NCBI GenBank assembly: GCA_947498595.1
Contig: CANMKX010000002.1
Coordinates: 124,001-188,000 of the forward strand
Reading direction: 5' to 3'
Source: an uncultured Aquimarina sp.
GTDB lineage: Bacteria > Bacteroidota > Bacteroidia > Flavobacteriales > Flavobacteriaceae
DNA: 64,000 bases
Shown: piece after piece, positions 35,145 to 43,231 of the stretch
How positions within the stretch are numbered: position 1 is the first letter of the stretch
Layout of the letters: each line of letters opens with the position of its first letter
Program-made: the position numbers and the translations under genes
Notes under the pieces: model-generated
Seen by the model: only the letters and a program-made list of their open reading frames with translations
Databases searched by the model: none
What the model was told of the DNA's origin: nothing

Positions 35145-35544
35145 TTTCCCGCATTTGATCCTTAAGAGCTTTTATTTCGTTTTTAACTTTGGTGATATCA
35201 TCATCTACTTGAAAAGATTGAAAAAGTAAATGAAAGCTTTTAATTTTCTTGAATTCTTCTAAATGTTCTGAGATATAATTGATTATTTCAATGGCATTAA
35301 CATTACTTAAATCAGGTTTAGCATCCTCTTCAGTTAAAAGCATGTTTCCTTTACCAGTCATTAACCAAACAGGATTCAAATCATTATAAAGAGTAAGAAT
35401 ATTTTCTATTACAGTAGATCCAATACTTTTTTGTTCTTTAACAGCTTTGGAAATACTCCCTCTACTTGCTTTAATGCTATTCTCAAAAGCATAATAACTG
35501 ATTTCTTTTGAACTAATGTAAATACCTAATCTATCTGATACCAT
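35116..35544 (-). CDS. Phage-repressor-like HTH regulator
   Basis: 142 residues. The N-terminus matches the Bacteroidota prophage repressor pattern: GIYISSKEISYYAFENSIKASRGSISKAVKEQKSIGSTVIENILTLYNDLNPVWLMTGKGNML. The C-terminus is a coiled coil for dimerisation. Divergent from the 91-residue gene at 35660, with ~115 bases of shared promoter space. Likely controls the element's regulatory switch. Confidence 0.75.
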   Translation of the reverse strand: MVSDRLGIYISSKEISYYAFENSIKASRGSISKAVKEQKSIGSTVIENILTLYNDLNPVWLMTGKGNMLLTEEDAKPDLSNVNAIEIINYISEHLEEFKKIKSFHLLFQSFQVDDDITKVKNEIKALKDQMREITESINSTK

Positions 35545-35659
35545 AAGAAAAAAATCTTCGTTTTGTTTTCTGTAATAGAAAATAATCTTATATTTGAAGT
35601 GTTTTAGAACTGATTATATGATTATTTTCTAATAAACTATTAAAATAATGTACTAAGAT

Positions 35660-35935
35660 ATGAATTTAAGCACGGAGAAAAGCAGAGAGTATGAGATAAA
35701 TCTGATAAAGAAAAAAGAAGCCTACTTAAGTTATATCGTAGAGGCAATAGGGATGGATTCGTTAGAGTTTTTACAAAACCTATTAAGAAACCAACCGTAT
35801 GAGGTTATGCTCTATCAGTGGGTAGACAGATTTTATAATAAAGAAATAAACAAGCAGGAAGCTTTGGAAAGGATTCTTAAGCTACTTAACAGGTATATGC
35901 GTAAGATGATCCAGCTAGATAAAGAATACCGTTAG
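35660..35935 (+). CDS. Small conserved protein (paired module in the element)
   Basis: 91 residues, function unknown. The core PYEVMLYQWVDRFYNKEINKQEALERI matches the 80-residue chromosomal protein at 5035. The next gene at 36071 matches the chromosomal partner at 4825, so a two-gene module is shared between the element and the host region. Confidence 0.55.
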   Translation: MNLSTEKSREYEINLIKKKEAYLSYIVEAIGMDSLEFLQNLLRNQPYEVMLYQWVDRFYNKEINKQEALERILKLLNRYMRKMIQLDKEYR

Positions 35936-35995
35936 TCGGTAAGATTCCCCATTTTTTGAGTGCGCAGCGTAAACATTAAAGATGTATTGATTGCG

Positions 35996-36053
35996 AAAAA
36001 GGAGCAGCTAATTACTGATGATTCGGGGAGTATTTTCGGTGGTTGCTCCTTTT
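35996..36053 (+). terminator. Hairpin ahead of the 66-aa gene
   Basis: AAAAAGGAGCA ... TGCTCCTTTT with a long loop, ending 18 bases ahead of the ATG at 36071. It could end the 35660 transcript or attenuate the next gene. Confidence 0.45.
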
Positions 36054-36070
36054 AAAAAGAATGAATATAT

Positions 36071-36271
36071 ATGACACAAGAAGCAAAACGTAGTCTAGTA
36101 GAACAGTGGCTAAAAGCCAATCGTTCGGTATTGAAAATAAAAGCCTTAGAAGAGAAATTGAAATTTCCATTAGGAACAATTCAAAAATTTGTGACAAATG
36201 AACGAGGTCTAAAAAAAGAACGGATACAGATATTGTATGATTTTATACATAAAGAAATTTGTAAAAAATAG
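36071..36271 (+). CDS. Small HTH-like protein (paired module in the element)
   Basis: 66 residues: VEQWLKANRSVLKIKALEEKLKFPLGTIQKFVTNERGLKKERIQILYDFI, clearly related to the 65-residue protein at 4825. The G-T-IQKF helix resembles a DNA-recognition helix. Probably a regulator working with the 91-residue neighbour. Confidence 0.6.
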   Translation: MTQEAKRSLVEQWLKANRSVLKIKALEEKLKFPLGTIQKFVTNERGLKKERIQILYDFIHKEICKK

Positions 36272-36416
36272 TATCAAGAGATAAGTAGTTTGATGTTTGT
36301 GTTTTAAGTATTTATTTTTTTAATGAAAACCGATGCCCCAAAACCATAATTTCACCGTGGGAAGTGAATCGCAGTAATTGAGTTTTTTATTGATTTGGTA
36401 GTTGGTTTTACCCCCG

Positions 36417-36440
36417 AGCGGTTCTTGAAAAAGAGCCGCT
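36417..36440 (+). terminator. Rho-independent terminator
   Basis: AGCGGTTCTT-gaaa-AAGAGCCGCT followed by TTTTTTG; a classical GAAA tetraloop hairpin. Confidence 0.8.
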
Positions 36441-36635
36441 TTTTTTGTGCTCAAAAATCATCGAGTACCATCCCGTTACGGCTTATACATTAAATGTATA
36501 AGGACTTACCACGTATTTACGGTGAAAGGTTATTTCTAAGACATTGCGCGTGTTTTTTAATAGTACATTTAAGTACAAAATAACATTGAGCATTGCTCCT
36601 CATCTTTATATAAGAGTAGTTCATTTTTTGAGGCG

Positions 36636-36679
36636 TATATAGTATGACATTATTTGAATGTCTACAATATATAGTATGA
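36636..36679 (+). promoter_or_regulatory. Operator-like element ahead of vgrG
   Basis: Two direct copies of TATATAGTATGA exactly 32 bases apart (three helical turns), with the inverted repeat GACATT-N5-AATGTC between them. It sits ~55-100 bases ahead of the VgrG ATG. The layout suggests a cooperative regulator; no regulator is identified. Confidence 0.45.
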
Positions 36680-36733
36680 AATGCTAGGTGTTGTTTATAA
36701 AAAAATCAAAAAACAGCATCTAAACTTTGCACT

Positions 36734-38572
36734 ATGATACACCCAAAAACAAGATTGAGTATAGACGGAAAAAACATACCCTATTTTGATGCGATCTCGC
36801 TGACTCAAAGTATGAATGATCATCATTCATTTAGGATTCAATTAGATAATGATGTGATTGAGAAAACAGGCAGTCATACGATAGATGCTTCTAGAAATTG
36901 GTTAGGAAAAGTGGTTATTATAACCTTTGATGAGACTGATTTTTTAGGCATTATCACCGAGATTAATCTCGCGAATGATAATGGGCATCATGGCAATCTG
37001 ATTCTCGAAGGATATTCGCCAACAATATTATTAGAAGGAGGCGAAGATATGCGCTCATGGAAAGAGAAACGTCTGGAGCAAATCGTAAAAGAAATCTTGG
37101 GGGTATTAACGATAAAAAAGAAAATAGCACCAAGATTTAAAGACAAAATGCCGTATCAGGTGCAATACAAAGAGCATCATTTTCAGTTCTTACAACGGCT
37201 TGCCAAGCAGTATAACGAGTGGTTTTATTACGATGGGTTGAGTATAGTTTTTGGAGCACCAAAATGGCGGGATGCGGTAACGGTAGAATATGGACGAGAG
37301 ATTGATGAGTTGTATTTACAAATGCGAGTGAAAGATCATACGCAGCAGATGTACAGCTATAATGCTATGGATAATAGAGTTGTAAATGCAAAGTCAAAAA
37401 ATGCGGTTGCAGGCTTAAATGAACTAGGAATGCATGCTTTTCAGGCATCAAGTAAATTGTATGTAAATCGGAAAAATAGCTTTAGCGATATAGATGCTAA
37501 AGACAAATATTTGATAGATGGCGTAGCCGAAAGGAAGCAAGCGCAAGCAGCGGCAAGACTGCATGTATTGAGAGGAAAAGGACATAAACAAGGATTAACT
37601 ATCGGATCTGTTATTAAAGTAGATTCTGCGAAAAACGAAGGCAAAAAATTATTTAAAATACAGAGTTATGGAAAATATGTAATAACAAGCATTACGCATA
37701 CAGTTAGTAAAGAAAATAGCTATAGTAATAGCTTTGAGGCTATTCCTTCCGAAATTAAAATTCCAGAAGAGCCCAAAGTAGCATTGCCTAAAGCTGCACC
37801 ACAATTGGCAACGGTAGTAGCTAATAAAGACGAAAAAAGCAAAGGGCGTATAAAAGTAAAAATGCAATGGCAGCTTGGGGATATGGAAACGCCATGGTTA
37901 CGAGTAATGACTCCAGATGCGGGACAAACCGATGATCATAAAGAGATCCGAGGTAATGTGGTGATTCCAGAATTAGGGGATCAAGTAATGATTGGGTTTG
38001 AGTACAATGACCCAAACAGGCCTTTTGTAATGGGGAGTATGTATCACGGGATGAACATCACCAAGGGGATGGAAAACCGAAACAGTTTAATAAGCCGTAC
38101 AGGAAGCCGTATGATAATGGATGATAATGACGGAAGTTTACAACTTACCGACAAGGGCGGTGTAGATATGAAATTTGATGGAAAGGGGAATGCAACGGCA
38201 AAAGTTAATAAAAATAATACGGTAAATACTGGAACAATAAATACATTCAATACAGGAGCAGAACAGATAATCAATGTAGGGGCAACAAAAGACAGTCCTC
38301 CTAAATCAGTTTTGAGAATGGATAAAGAGGGGAACATTATCTTAGAAAGTGATACTAGTATAGTATTTAAAGTTGGAGAAAGTATTATAAAAATTACTGA
38401 ATCGGAAATAAAAACGATGATCGCAAATGGTAATATGACTACCGAAGCAACAAACGGAGAACATAAAATAATAGCAAAAGGGTTAGATATTACATCAAAA
38501 ACAAAGTGCCGTGTAACGTCTAAAAGTACGATGGAAATTAAAGGAAGTGAGGTAGAAATAAATAAAGGCTAA
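36734..38572 (+). CDS. vgrG: VgrG-type spike protein
   Basis: 612 residues. N-terminal gp27-like domain (~1-330: HSFRIQLDND, YQVQYKEHHFQFLQRLAKQYNEWFYYDG), OB-fold/gp5-like domain (GRIKVKMQWQLGDMETPWLRVMTPDAG ... PELGDQVMIGFEYNDPNRPFVMGSMYHG), and a C-terminal beta-helix needle. These proteins tip contractile injection machines (T6SS iii in Bacteroidota) and carry effectors. No T6SS structural genes lie nearby, so it must use a host machine. The stop overlaps the next start (TAATG). Confidence 0.9.
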   Translation: MIHPKTRLSIDGKNIPYFDAISLTQSMNDHHSFRIQLDNDVIEKTGSHTIDASRNWLGKVVIITFDETDFLGIITEINLANDNGHHGNLILEGYSPTILLEGGEDMRSWKEKRLEQIVKEILGVLTIKKKIAPRFKDKMPYQVQYKEHHFQFLQRLAKQYNEWFYYDGLSIVFGAPKWRDAVTVEYGREIDELYLQMRVKDHTQQMYSYNAMDNRVVNAKSKNAVAGLNELGMHAFQASSKLYVNRKNSFSDIDAKDKYLIDGVAERKQAQAAARLHVLRGKGHKQGLTIGSVIKVDSAKNEGKKLFKIQSYGKYVITSITHTVSKENSYSNSFEAIPSEIKIPEEPKVALPKAAPQLATVVANKDEKSKGRIKVKMQWQLGDMETPWLRVMTPDAGQTDDHKEIRGNVVIPELGDQVMIGFEYNDPNRPFVMGSMYHGMNITKGMENRNSLISRTGSRMIMDDNDGSLQLTDKGGVDMKFDGKGNATAKVNKNNTVNTGTINTFNTGAEQIINVGATKDSPPKSVLRMDKEGNIILESDTSIVFKVGESIIKITESEIKTMIANGNMTTEATNGEHKIIAKGLDITSKTKCRVTSKSTMEIKGSEVEINKG

Positions 38573-39423
38573 TGAAAAACGCAATTACATTAGTACTCAG
38601 TCCTACCTTTAAAAAGAAGACCTATAAAATACTAAGACAAGAAAAGCATTTTTTTCAAGGAATTCATAGCGAAAATGCTATTGAAATAATAGTAATCGTT
38701 GAATTCTTAAAGCAGCTGTCAAATGGTAATAATCAGTTTAGAGTTATACAAAAAGAATACCAGCAAAGCAATCAAAAGGGAATGTATGCATGGGCAAAAG
38801 CTATGTCTCCAATTCATAAAGAATTTATTGTAAACATAGATAAAAATGGAATGTTAACAGAGATAGTGAATCACGATCTGATAACAATTACATGGGGAGA
38901 ATTAAAATATGATTTGAAAAAGAAATTTAGAAAATCAGATTATAAAAATCAAATGATTATTGGGATAAATAATGTTTTAAAAAATAAAATACTATTTCAC
39001 GAACTAATGAAAGATCATTATGTTTTTATGCTTTTATTCCCAACAATTTACAATGAATGTCTAAAAAAAGAAGGGGATTTAAAAACACAAAAAACACTAC
39101 ACAATTTTATTGGAAGTCGAAAAGTTCCCATTATCACCAAAAACAAATTAAAAGCAGTAGATACAGAAAATAATACGGTCGAAATAGAAGCAATTGGAGA
39201 GGTTGATAATAAAACCTTTCGACAAGATCAAGTAACAAGTATGATCAAAATGTTAAAAAACAGACCTCGTGTGCCTACTACACTACGTTTTAATCATACA
39301 GAGCGATATCTACTTGATAAGGATCATTCACCTATACAGGCTATGATGCTAAGCCTATTACGTATTCCAGGGACATTATATCGAGAAGAAAAAACAATGA
39401 TAAAGCAGATCGACGAGATATGA
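38572..39423 (+). CDS. Unknown protein in the VgrG cassette
   Basis: 283 residues, no recognised domain. Helix-rich with a basic N-terminal half (LSPTFKKKTYKILRQEKHFFQG) and a C-terminal MLSLLRIPGTLYREEK. Coupled on both sides: it starts in the vgrG stop (TAATG) and its stop overlaps the next gene by 4 bases. Position suggests an effector adaptor or chaperone. Confidence 0.6.
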   Translation: MKNAITLVLSPTFKKKTYKILRQEKHFFQGIHSENAIEIIVIVEFLKQLSNGNNQFRVIQKEYQQSNQKGMYAWAKAMSPIHKEFIVNIDKNGMLTEIVNHDLITITWGELKYDLKKKFRKSDYKNQMIIGINNVLKNKILFHELMKDHYVFMLLFPTIYNECLKKEGDLKTQKTLHNFIGSRKVPIITKNKLKAVDTENNTVEIEAIGEVDNKTFRQDQVTSMIKMLKNRPRVPTTLRFNHTERYLLDKDHSPIQAMMLSLLRIPGTLYREEKTMIKQIDEI

Positions 39424-39689
39424 AAATACCTATAGAAAATATAGTGAATAATCATAGGCGGTATTTTATTTTGATTGATTCAAAAATAAAAATACCAAAA
39501 GAAGTAAAATATAAGACGAGAGGTAAAATAATATCTGATACTACATCAATAGTGGTAACAGTGAAATTATTTAAGCCCTATAAAATACAAGGAGAACTAT
39601 CGTGGATTCTAGAGAGTGATGCAGATTTATCATCATTAATAGGATATCCATTTGAAGAGCATAATGTGTTTTTGGCACTAGAAGTTTAA
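39420..39689 (+). CDS. Small protein in the VgrG cassette, 89 aa
   Basis: 89 residues of mostly beta character (RYFILIDSKIKIPKEVKYKTRGKIISDTTSIVVTVKLF). ATGA overlap with the upstream gene. No family recognised. It may help load the toxin onto VgrG; inference from position only. Confidence 0.55.
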   Translation: MKIPIENIVNNHRRYFILIDSKIKIPKEVKYKTRGKIISDTTSIVVTVKLFKPYKIQGELSWILESDADLSSLIGYPFEEHNVFLALEV

Positions 39690-39722
39690 GAGTAACCAAG
39701 GAATCATAAAAATGAAAAACAA

Positions 39723-41276
39723 ATGGCAAAGAAATATGTGCCAGATGGAGTGTTTTTGGCGTGTGATAAAGGCACATGTCCATCAACTTTCAAAGTAACC
39801 AATCATAAAAAAACGACAATATATAATTCTCCTATGGCAACAGAAGGAGACTTATTTCCGTTTTTTAATATTAAGCCTATGGGATTTTGTACAAATCCTG
39901 CAAAAATATTAGCTACAGGTGCTATGTGCACTCCAGTAGTATTACAATGGGAAAAACCTAAAGATGGAGTCACGATTGATGGTAAAAGACTATTATTAGA
40001 AGATTCTACGTGTAAATGTACTCTTGGTGGTGGTGAAATATCAATACATTTTGATATAGCCTCAGCGAATACGATAGCAGTATGGGGCGGCATGAAGATG
40101 CCAACTGAATATATAAAAGAAGGTTTTGATTGGGCGTTTGCAACGATTGAAGAATCGAGAGCCGAGAGAAATAAGTATTTGCCCGAATGGATGGAGCCAG
40201 TGGCAGATGTCCATGATTGGTTTGATGATATGACCTTAGCGTTATTAGAAGGAGCAGTTACAGGTGTAGTTGGATTAGGAGAAGTAGTATATCAAGTAGC
40301 GCAAGACCCAGTTGGAATGGGCGAAGCTCTTTATGATATGGCAGAAGAAGCGTATCAGTGGCAAGATCAGAAGAAAATGGAAGCTCTTTTATGGATGAGT
40401 AAGAAGGAAAATTGGGAAGCTACAGGTGATGCCACATGGGATTGGCTAACGGAAGAAGGGAGTTTATCAAGTACTGCAAAAGAAGCTTGGGAAGGAGTAG
40501 AAAATGCAGTATCTTCGGGTACAGATTGGCTTGCTAAGAACCCACGAAAGCTAGGAACAGTTGTAGGCGAATTTGTTCCTGATGCAGTAGGTGCAGCATA
40601 CACAGGAGGTGCTACAGTAGCCTTGACGGCAGGAAAGAAAATAGTAAAAGAAGTAGGCGAAGAAATTGTAGAAGAAGTAGTAGAGAAAGTTGCAAAAGAA
40701 GCTGTAGAAGAAGCCAGCGAAGCTGCGAGTAAAAAGGCGATAAAAGAAGTAGCAGAAGAAGTAGTCGAGGAAACAGGAAAAGATCTTCCGAAGGTGGTTA
40801 CGAAGGATGCGGATGAGGTGGCTGAATTAAAAATGCTACCTCCTCCAAAAGTAACTACCAAAAAGACATTAAAGCAAGTAAGAAATTTAAGAGGTAGAAA
40901 AAAATGGGAAGCTGGAGAGGAGTATGTTCAAGATCTATATGGTTCTAATGGGCAAAAACATTATACAGTTCCTAAAGACGGTGAAATAACAGGTACTGGA
41001 GGGCGTCATGTCGATGCACCTGTAGAAATACTAAATAATGGTATTCTCGCTATTGAAGTAAAAACGTATAATAGATATATTACTGTAGAAGGAGCGGTTA
41101 AAGTAAATGAAGTACCTTTAAGTAATTCTATCAAACAACAAATATTAAAAGATGTTTGGCTAAGAGATAACATAAATGGATACGATCCTAGATGGATATT
41201 TTTAGATGCACCACCAAGTTCTCAATTATCTGATTTTTTGCAACAAAAAAATATAATATCTATAATATATAATTAA
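39723..41276 (+). CDS. DUF4280 (PAAR-like) polymorphic toxin with nuclease C-terminus
   Basis: 517 residues. The N-terminal ~125 residues are a DUF4280 PAAR-like domain (GVFLACDKGTCPSTFKV ... ILATGAMCTPVVLQW ... CKCTLGGGEISIHF), which caps the VgrG tip. A Trp-rich middle and an Ala/Glu-rich linker (~310-355) follow. The last ~110 residues look like a PD-(D/E)XK DNase: GEEYVQDLYG, GGRHVDAPVEI (Asp431), LAIEVKTY (Glu445-x-Lys447), SIKQQILKDVWLR. Together with the DUF1911-like gene downstream this suggests a PoNe-like DNase effector. Confidence 0.82.
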   Translation: MAKKYVPDGVFLACDKGTCPSTFKVTNHKKTTIYNSPMATEGDLFPFFNIKPMGFCTNPAKILATGAMCTPVVLQWEKPKDGVTIDGKRLLLEDSTCKCTLGGGEISIHFDIASANTIAVWGGMKMPTEYIKEGFDWAFATIEESRAERNKYLPEWMEPVADVHDWFDDMTLALLEGAVTGVVGLGEVVYQVAQDPVGMGEALYDMAEEAYQWQDQKKMEALLWMSKKENWEATGDATWDWLTEEGSLSSTAKEAWEGVENAVSSGTDWLAKNPRKLGTVVGEFVPDAVGAAYTGGATVALTAGKKIVKEVGEEIVEEVVEKVAKEAVEEASEAASKKAIKEVAEEVVEETGKDLPKVVTKDADEVAELKMLPPPKVTTKKTLKQVRNLRGRKKWEAGEEYVQDLYGSNGQKHYTVPKDGEITGTGGRHVDAPVEILNNGILAIEVKTYNRYITVEGAVKVNEVPLSNSIKQQILKDVWLRDNINGYDPRWIFLDAPPSSQLSDFLQQKNIISIIYN

Positions 41277-41284
41277 AAACATAA

Positions 41285-41752
41285 ATGGATTTAACACCAG
41301 AACAACAAAGAATAATTCATGAAAGAGAAGTGAAATTTGAAGCCTTTTTAGAATCAAGATTTTCTGCATTAAAAAATTTTGCAGAAGACCTAGGATTTGA
41401 TAATCCACATGAAATATTATTAGAGGCAGAAAAATTTTTACACCCTATAAGTGAATACTTAAAAGACCAAGAAATAGATGATGAAGATAGAAATTGGATT
41501 ACAACTATTATAGGTTATTTTATTGGTGAGTTATTTGCTCAAAAATATAATGGTGCTTGGCTTATTGAAAAAAATGGCACATCATCAAAATTTGGAAGAT
41601 ACATCATTGGGCAAATGAGCGATCAAGGAAGACAAATACATGGCACAGTGGATTCTTTTGAGATTGCTCGTACGTATTTATTAGAGCCAATAAACAGGGA
41701 CTTAGAAAAAATAGTATTGAAAGAAAGAGATCAATTATATGTTTCGGAATAA
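41285..41752 (+). CDS. Probable immunity protein of the DUF4280 toxin
   Basis: 155 residues, acidic and helical (RFSALKNFAEDLGFDNPHEILLEAEKFLHPISEYLKDQEIDDEDRNW), starting 8 bases behind the toxin stop. Position and acidity fit an immunity protein for a nuclease. No family recognised. Confidence 0.65.
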   Translation: MDLTPEQQRIIHEREVKFEAFLESRFSALKNFAEDLGFDNPHEILLEAEKFLHPISEYLKDQEIDDEDRNWITTIIGYFIGELFAQKYNGAWLIEKNGTSSKFGRYIIGQMSDQGRQIHGTVDSFEIARTYLLEPINRDLEKIVLKERDQLYVSE

Positions 41753-41830
41753 AATTTCATAAAAAATATAGTAGATATACAGAATAACAGCTTAGCCTAC
41801 TTATGAATAAAAAATTAACCTCTCAAAGTA

Positions 41831-42565
41831 ATGACCGTACGAGACACACGAAACACCATAGAAGGATATAAAGAGATTCAAGCGTTTAACGAAGAGGCTA
41901 TTGATGAATGTTATGAAGAAATAGATGAGCTAAGATTGGATGAAACAAATGAGGTTCAAAAATATCCAAAACCAAACAAAGAAATAATAGCTTCCACCTA
42001 TAAAGCGGTTTTTGATTACCAATATAAGAACTTAATTCTTTCATATTCGCTTGGAGAAGATACAGAGAAAGTGCGAAAGGAGTATGTAAAGACGGTAAAG
42101 ATGATCGCAGGGGTATGGAAAATGAGCTCGGGGTACGTGCAAATGCTGACACTAGTTTCTTTGGGGATTTTATTAGAAGTAGAGAACGAAGTCTTTTTTG
42201 ACTTACAAAAACTGGTAGAAGAATCTGAAGAGCAAGATGCTTTACTGAATTATATGATAGGGTTTAGAGAGAATAAAAAAGTACCAGGTAGTAAAGTTTT
42301 ATGGGATAAGCCGTACAAAAAACTAATACCTCTTATAGCGGAAGAAGGCGAGTTGTCGGATGCCGAAAAAGTTGATATTTTAGCAGAATATTTACAAAAG
42401 CATTGGTATAGAAACTTTGACGGGAAAGACACTCATAATACCAAATGGAACATACATATTGGCTATTGGAGTTTTGAGAGTGGAGCTTTGGTAAAAATAT
42501 TAGGTTTAGATGATACCAAACTGAAAGATCTGTCGTATTACCCATATGATTTGGTGCATAAGTAA
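41831..42565 (+). CDS. DUF1911/PoNi-like immunity protein
   Basis: 244 residues with the typical C-terminus of PoNi-type immunity proteins: EYLQKHWYRNFDGKDTHNTKWNIHIGYWSFESGALVKILGLDDTKLKDLSYYPYDLV. The N-terminal part (DUF1910-like) is helical. PoNi proteins neutralise PoNe DNases delivered by T6SS or T7SS. It lies behind another candidate immunity gene, so it is either the true partner of the toxin or an extra protection gene. Confidence 0.75.
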   Translation: MTVRDTRNTIEGYKEIQAFNEEAIDECYEEIDELRLDETNEVQKYPKPNKEIIASTYKAVFDYQYKNLILSYSLGEDTEKVRKEYVKTVKMIAGVWKMSSGYVQMLTLVSLGILLEVENEVFFDLQKLVEESEEQDALLNYMIGFRENKKVPGSKVLWDKPYKKLIPLIAEEGELSDAEKVDILAEYLQKHWYRNFDGKDTHNTKWNIHIGYWSFESGALVKILGLDDTKLKDLSYYPYDLVHK

Positions 42566-42573
42566 AAAACACA

Positions 42574-42600
42574 TTCAGAGCTATTTTCGGTAGCTCTGAA
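42574..42600. terminator. Terminator behind the effector cassette
   Basis: Hairpin TTCAGAGCTA / TAGCTCTGAA with a 7-base loop and TTTTT; A-rich on the other side, so it can serve both strands. Confidence 0.75.
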
Positions 42601-42823
42601 TTTTTCGGATAATAATGTGGTATAACCAGCTTATTATCAATGGAATTAGAATATATATTATTATCAAAATAAGTTCTTCATCTATATCTAATATCTCATT
42701 AATGTGATCAGAGTGTTTGTCATAAAGTTTGAATATTGTACGAATAATTTTCATCCTTGATTTTACTATTTTTTTTACTATTTTTTTTACTGTGCATTTT
42801 GCATTATTTGTATTTTTTTCCAT
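42581..42823 (-). CDS. Small membrane protein (uncertain)
   Basis: 80 residues: a Lys-rich N-terminus and a C-terminal hydrophobic helix (ELILIIIYILIPLIISWLYHIII). The frame ends inside the terminator hairpin, which weakens the call. No family recognised. Confidence 0.35.
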   Translation of the reverse strand: MEKNTNNAKCTVKKIVKKIVKSRMKIIRTIFKLYDKHSDHINEILDIDEELILIIIYILIPLIISWLYHIIIRKIQSYRK

Positions 42824-43051
42824 ATAAATTGTTTAATGGTTTCTATACTTTATATATGGTTTGCACTTATTTTTTGGCTGTTTTAATGAATAATCATGAT
42901 GATATTTTTTGAGTGAATTTCACACAAGTACCTGTCTTCCAAATATCTAACCTAATTCATTCTATTGAGTTTTTATGCGTTTAGGGAGGTATATCGTAGT
43001 ACGATAGCCTACTATATTGAGCGAAGTAATATATATACGGAGTAGGCTATG

Positions 43052-43113
43052 CAAGATAGCCTGTTGTATTTAACACTTGCTTTGCAAGTTAAAATACGGA
43101 CACAGGCATCTTG
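43052..43113. other. Long imperfect hairpin
   Basis: Left arm CAAGA-TA-GCCTGT-T-GTATTT-AAC-ACTTGC pairs with right arm GCAAGT-T-AAAATAC-GGAC-ACAGGC-A-TCTTG around a TTT loop. About 24 of 29 positions can pair. The bulges are evenly distributed, as in folded RNA or single-strand origins. Confidence 0.6.
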
Positions 43114-43159
43114 GAAAAGGGAATTTCACTCCCTCTTCACTCCCTCAAATAAAGAAAGC

Positions 43160-43201
43160 AAAAAAACACACATTGTGTATATGCACAATGTGTGTTTTTT
43201 T
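43160..43201. terminator. Strong bidirectional terminator
   Basis: Perfect 18-bp hairpin AAAAAAACACACATTGTG / CACAATGTGTGTTTTTTT with a 6-base loop, 31 bases beyond the stop of the minus-strand DUF262 gene. Confidence 0.85.
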
Positions 43202-43231
43202 GGCTGAAGTTTATATCAATTTTTGTGACGT

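Larger units (their letters stand above)
36272..36733 (+). other. 462-base gap ahead of the injection cassette
   Basis: Holds a terminator (36417-36440), a small perfect hairpin CTTATACAT-taa-ATGTATAAG (36482-36502), and the repeated operator-like element described separately. No gene seen. Confidence 0.55.
42824..43231. other. 408-base gene-free region with nested inverted repeats
   Basis: Contains TATCGT-agt-ACGATA (42992-43006), ATAGCCTACT...AGTAGGCTAT (43004-43050), a long imperfect hairpin (43052-43113) and a terminator (43160-43201). No gene. The density of structure suggests a transfer or replication origin or a structured RNA. Confidence 0.6.

Noticed and set aside
40367-40861. 164-aa minus-strand frame inside the DUF4280 toxin gene
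   Set aside because: Antisense shadow of the Ala/Glu-rich linker; the Ser/Ala/Thr-rich product has no domain pattern.
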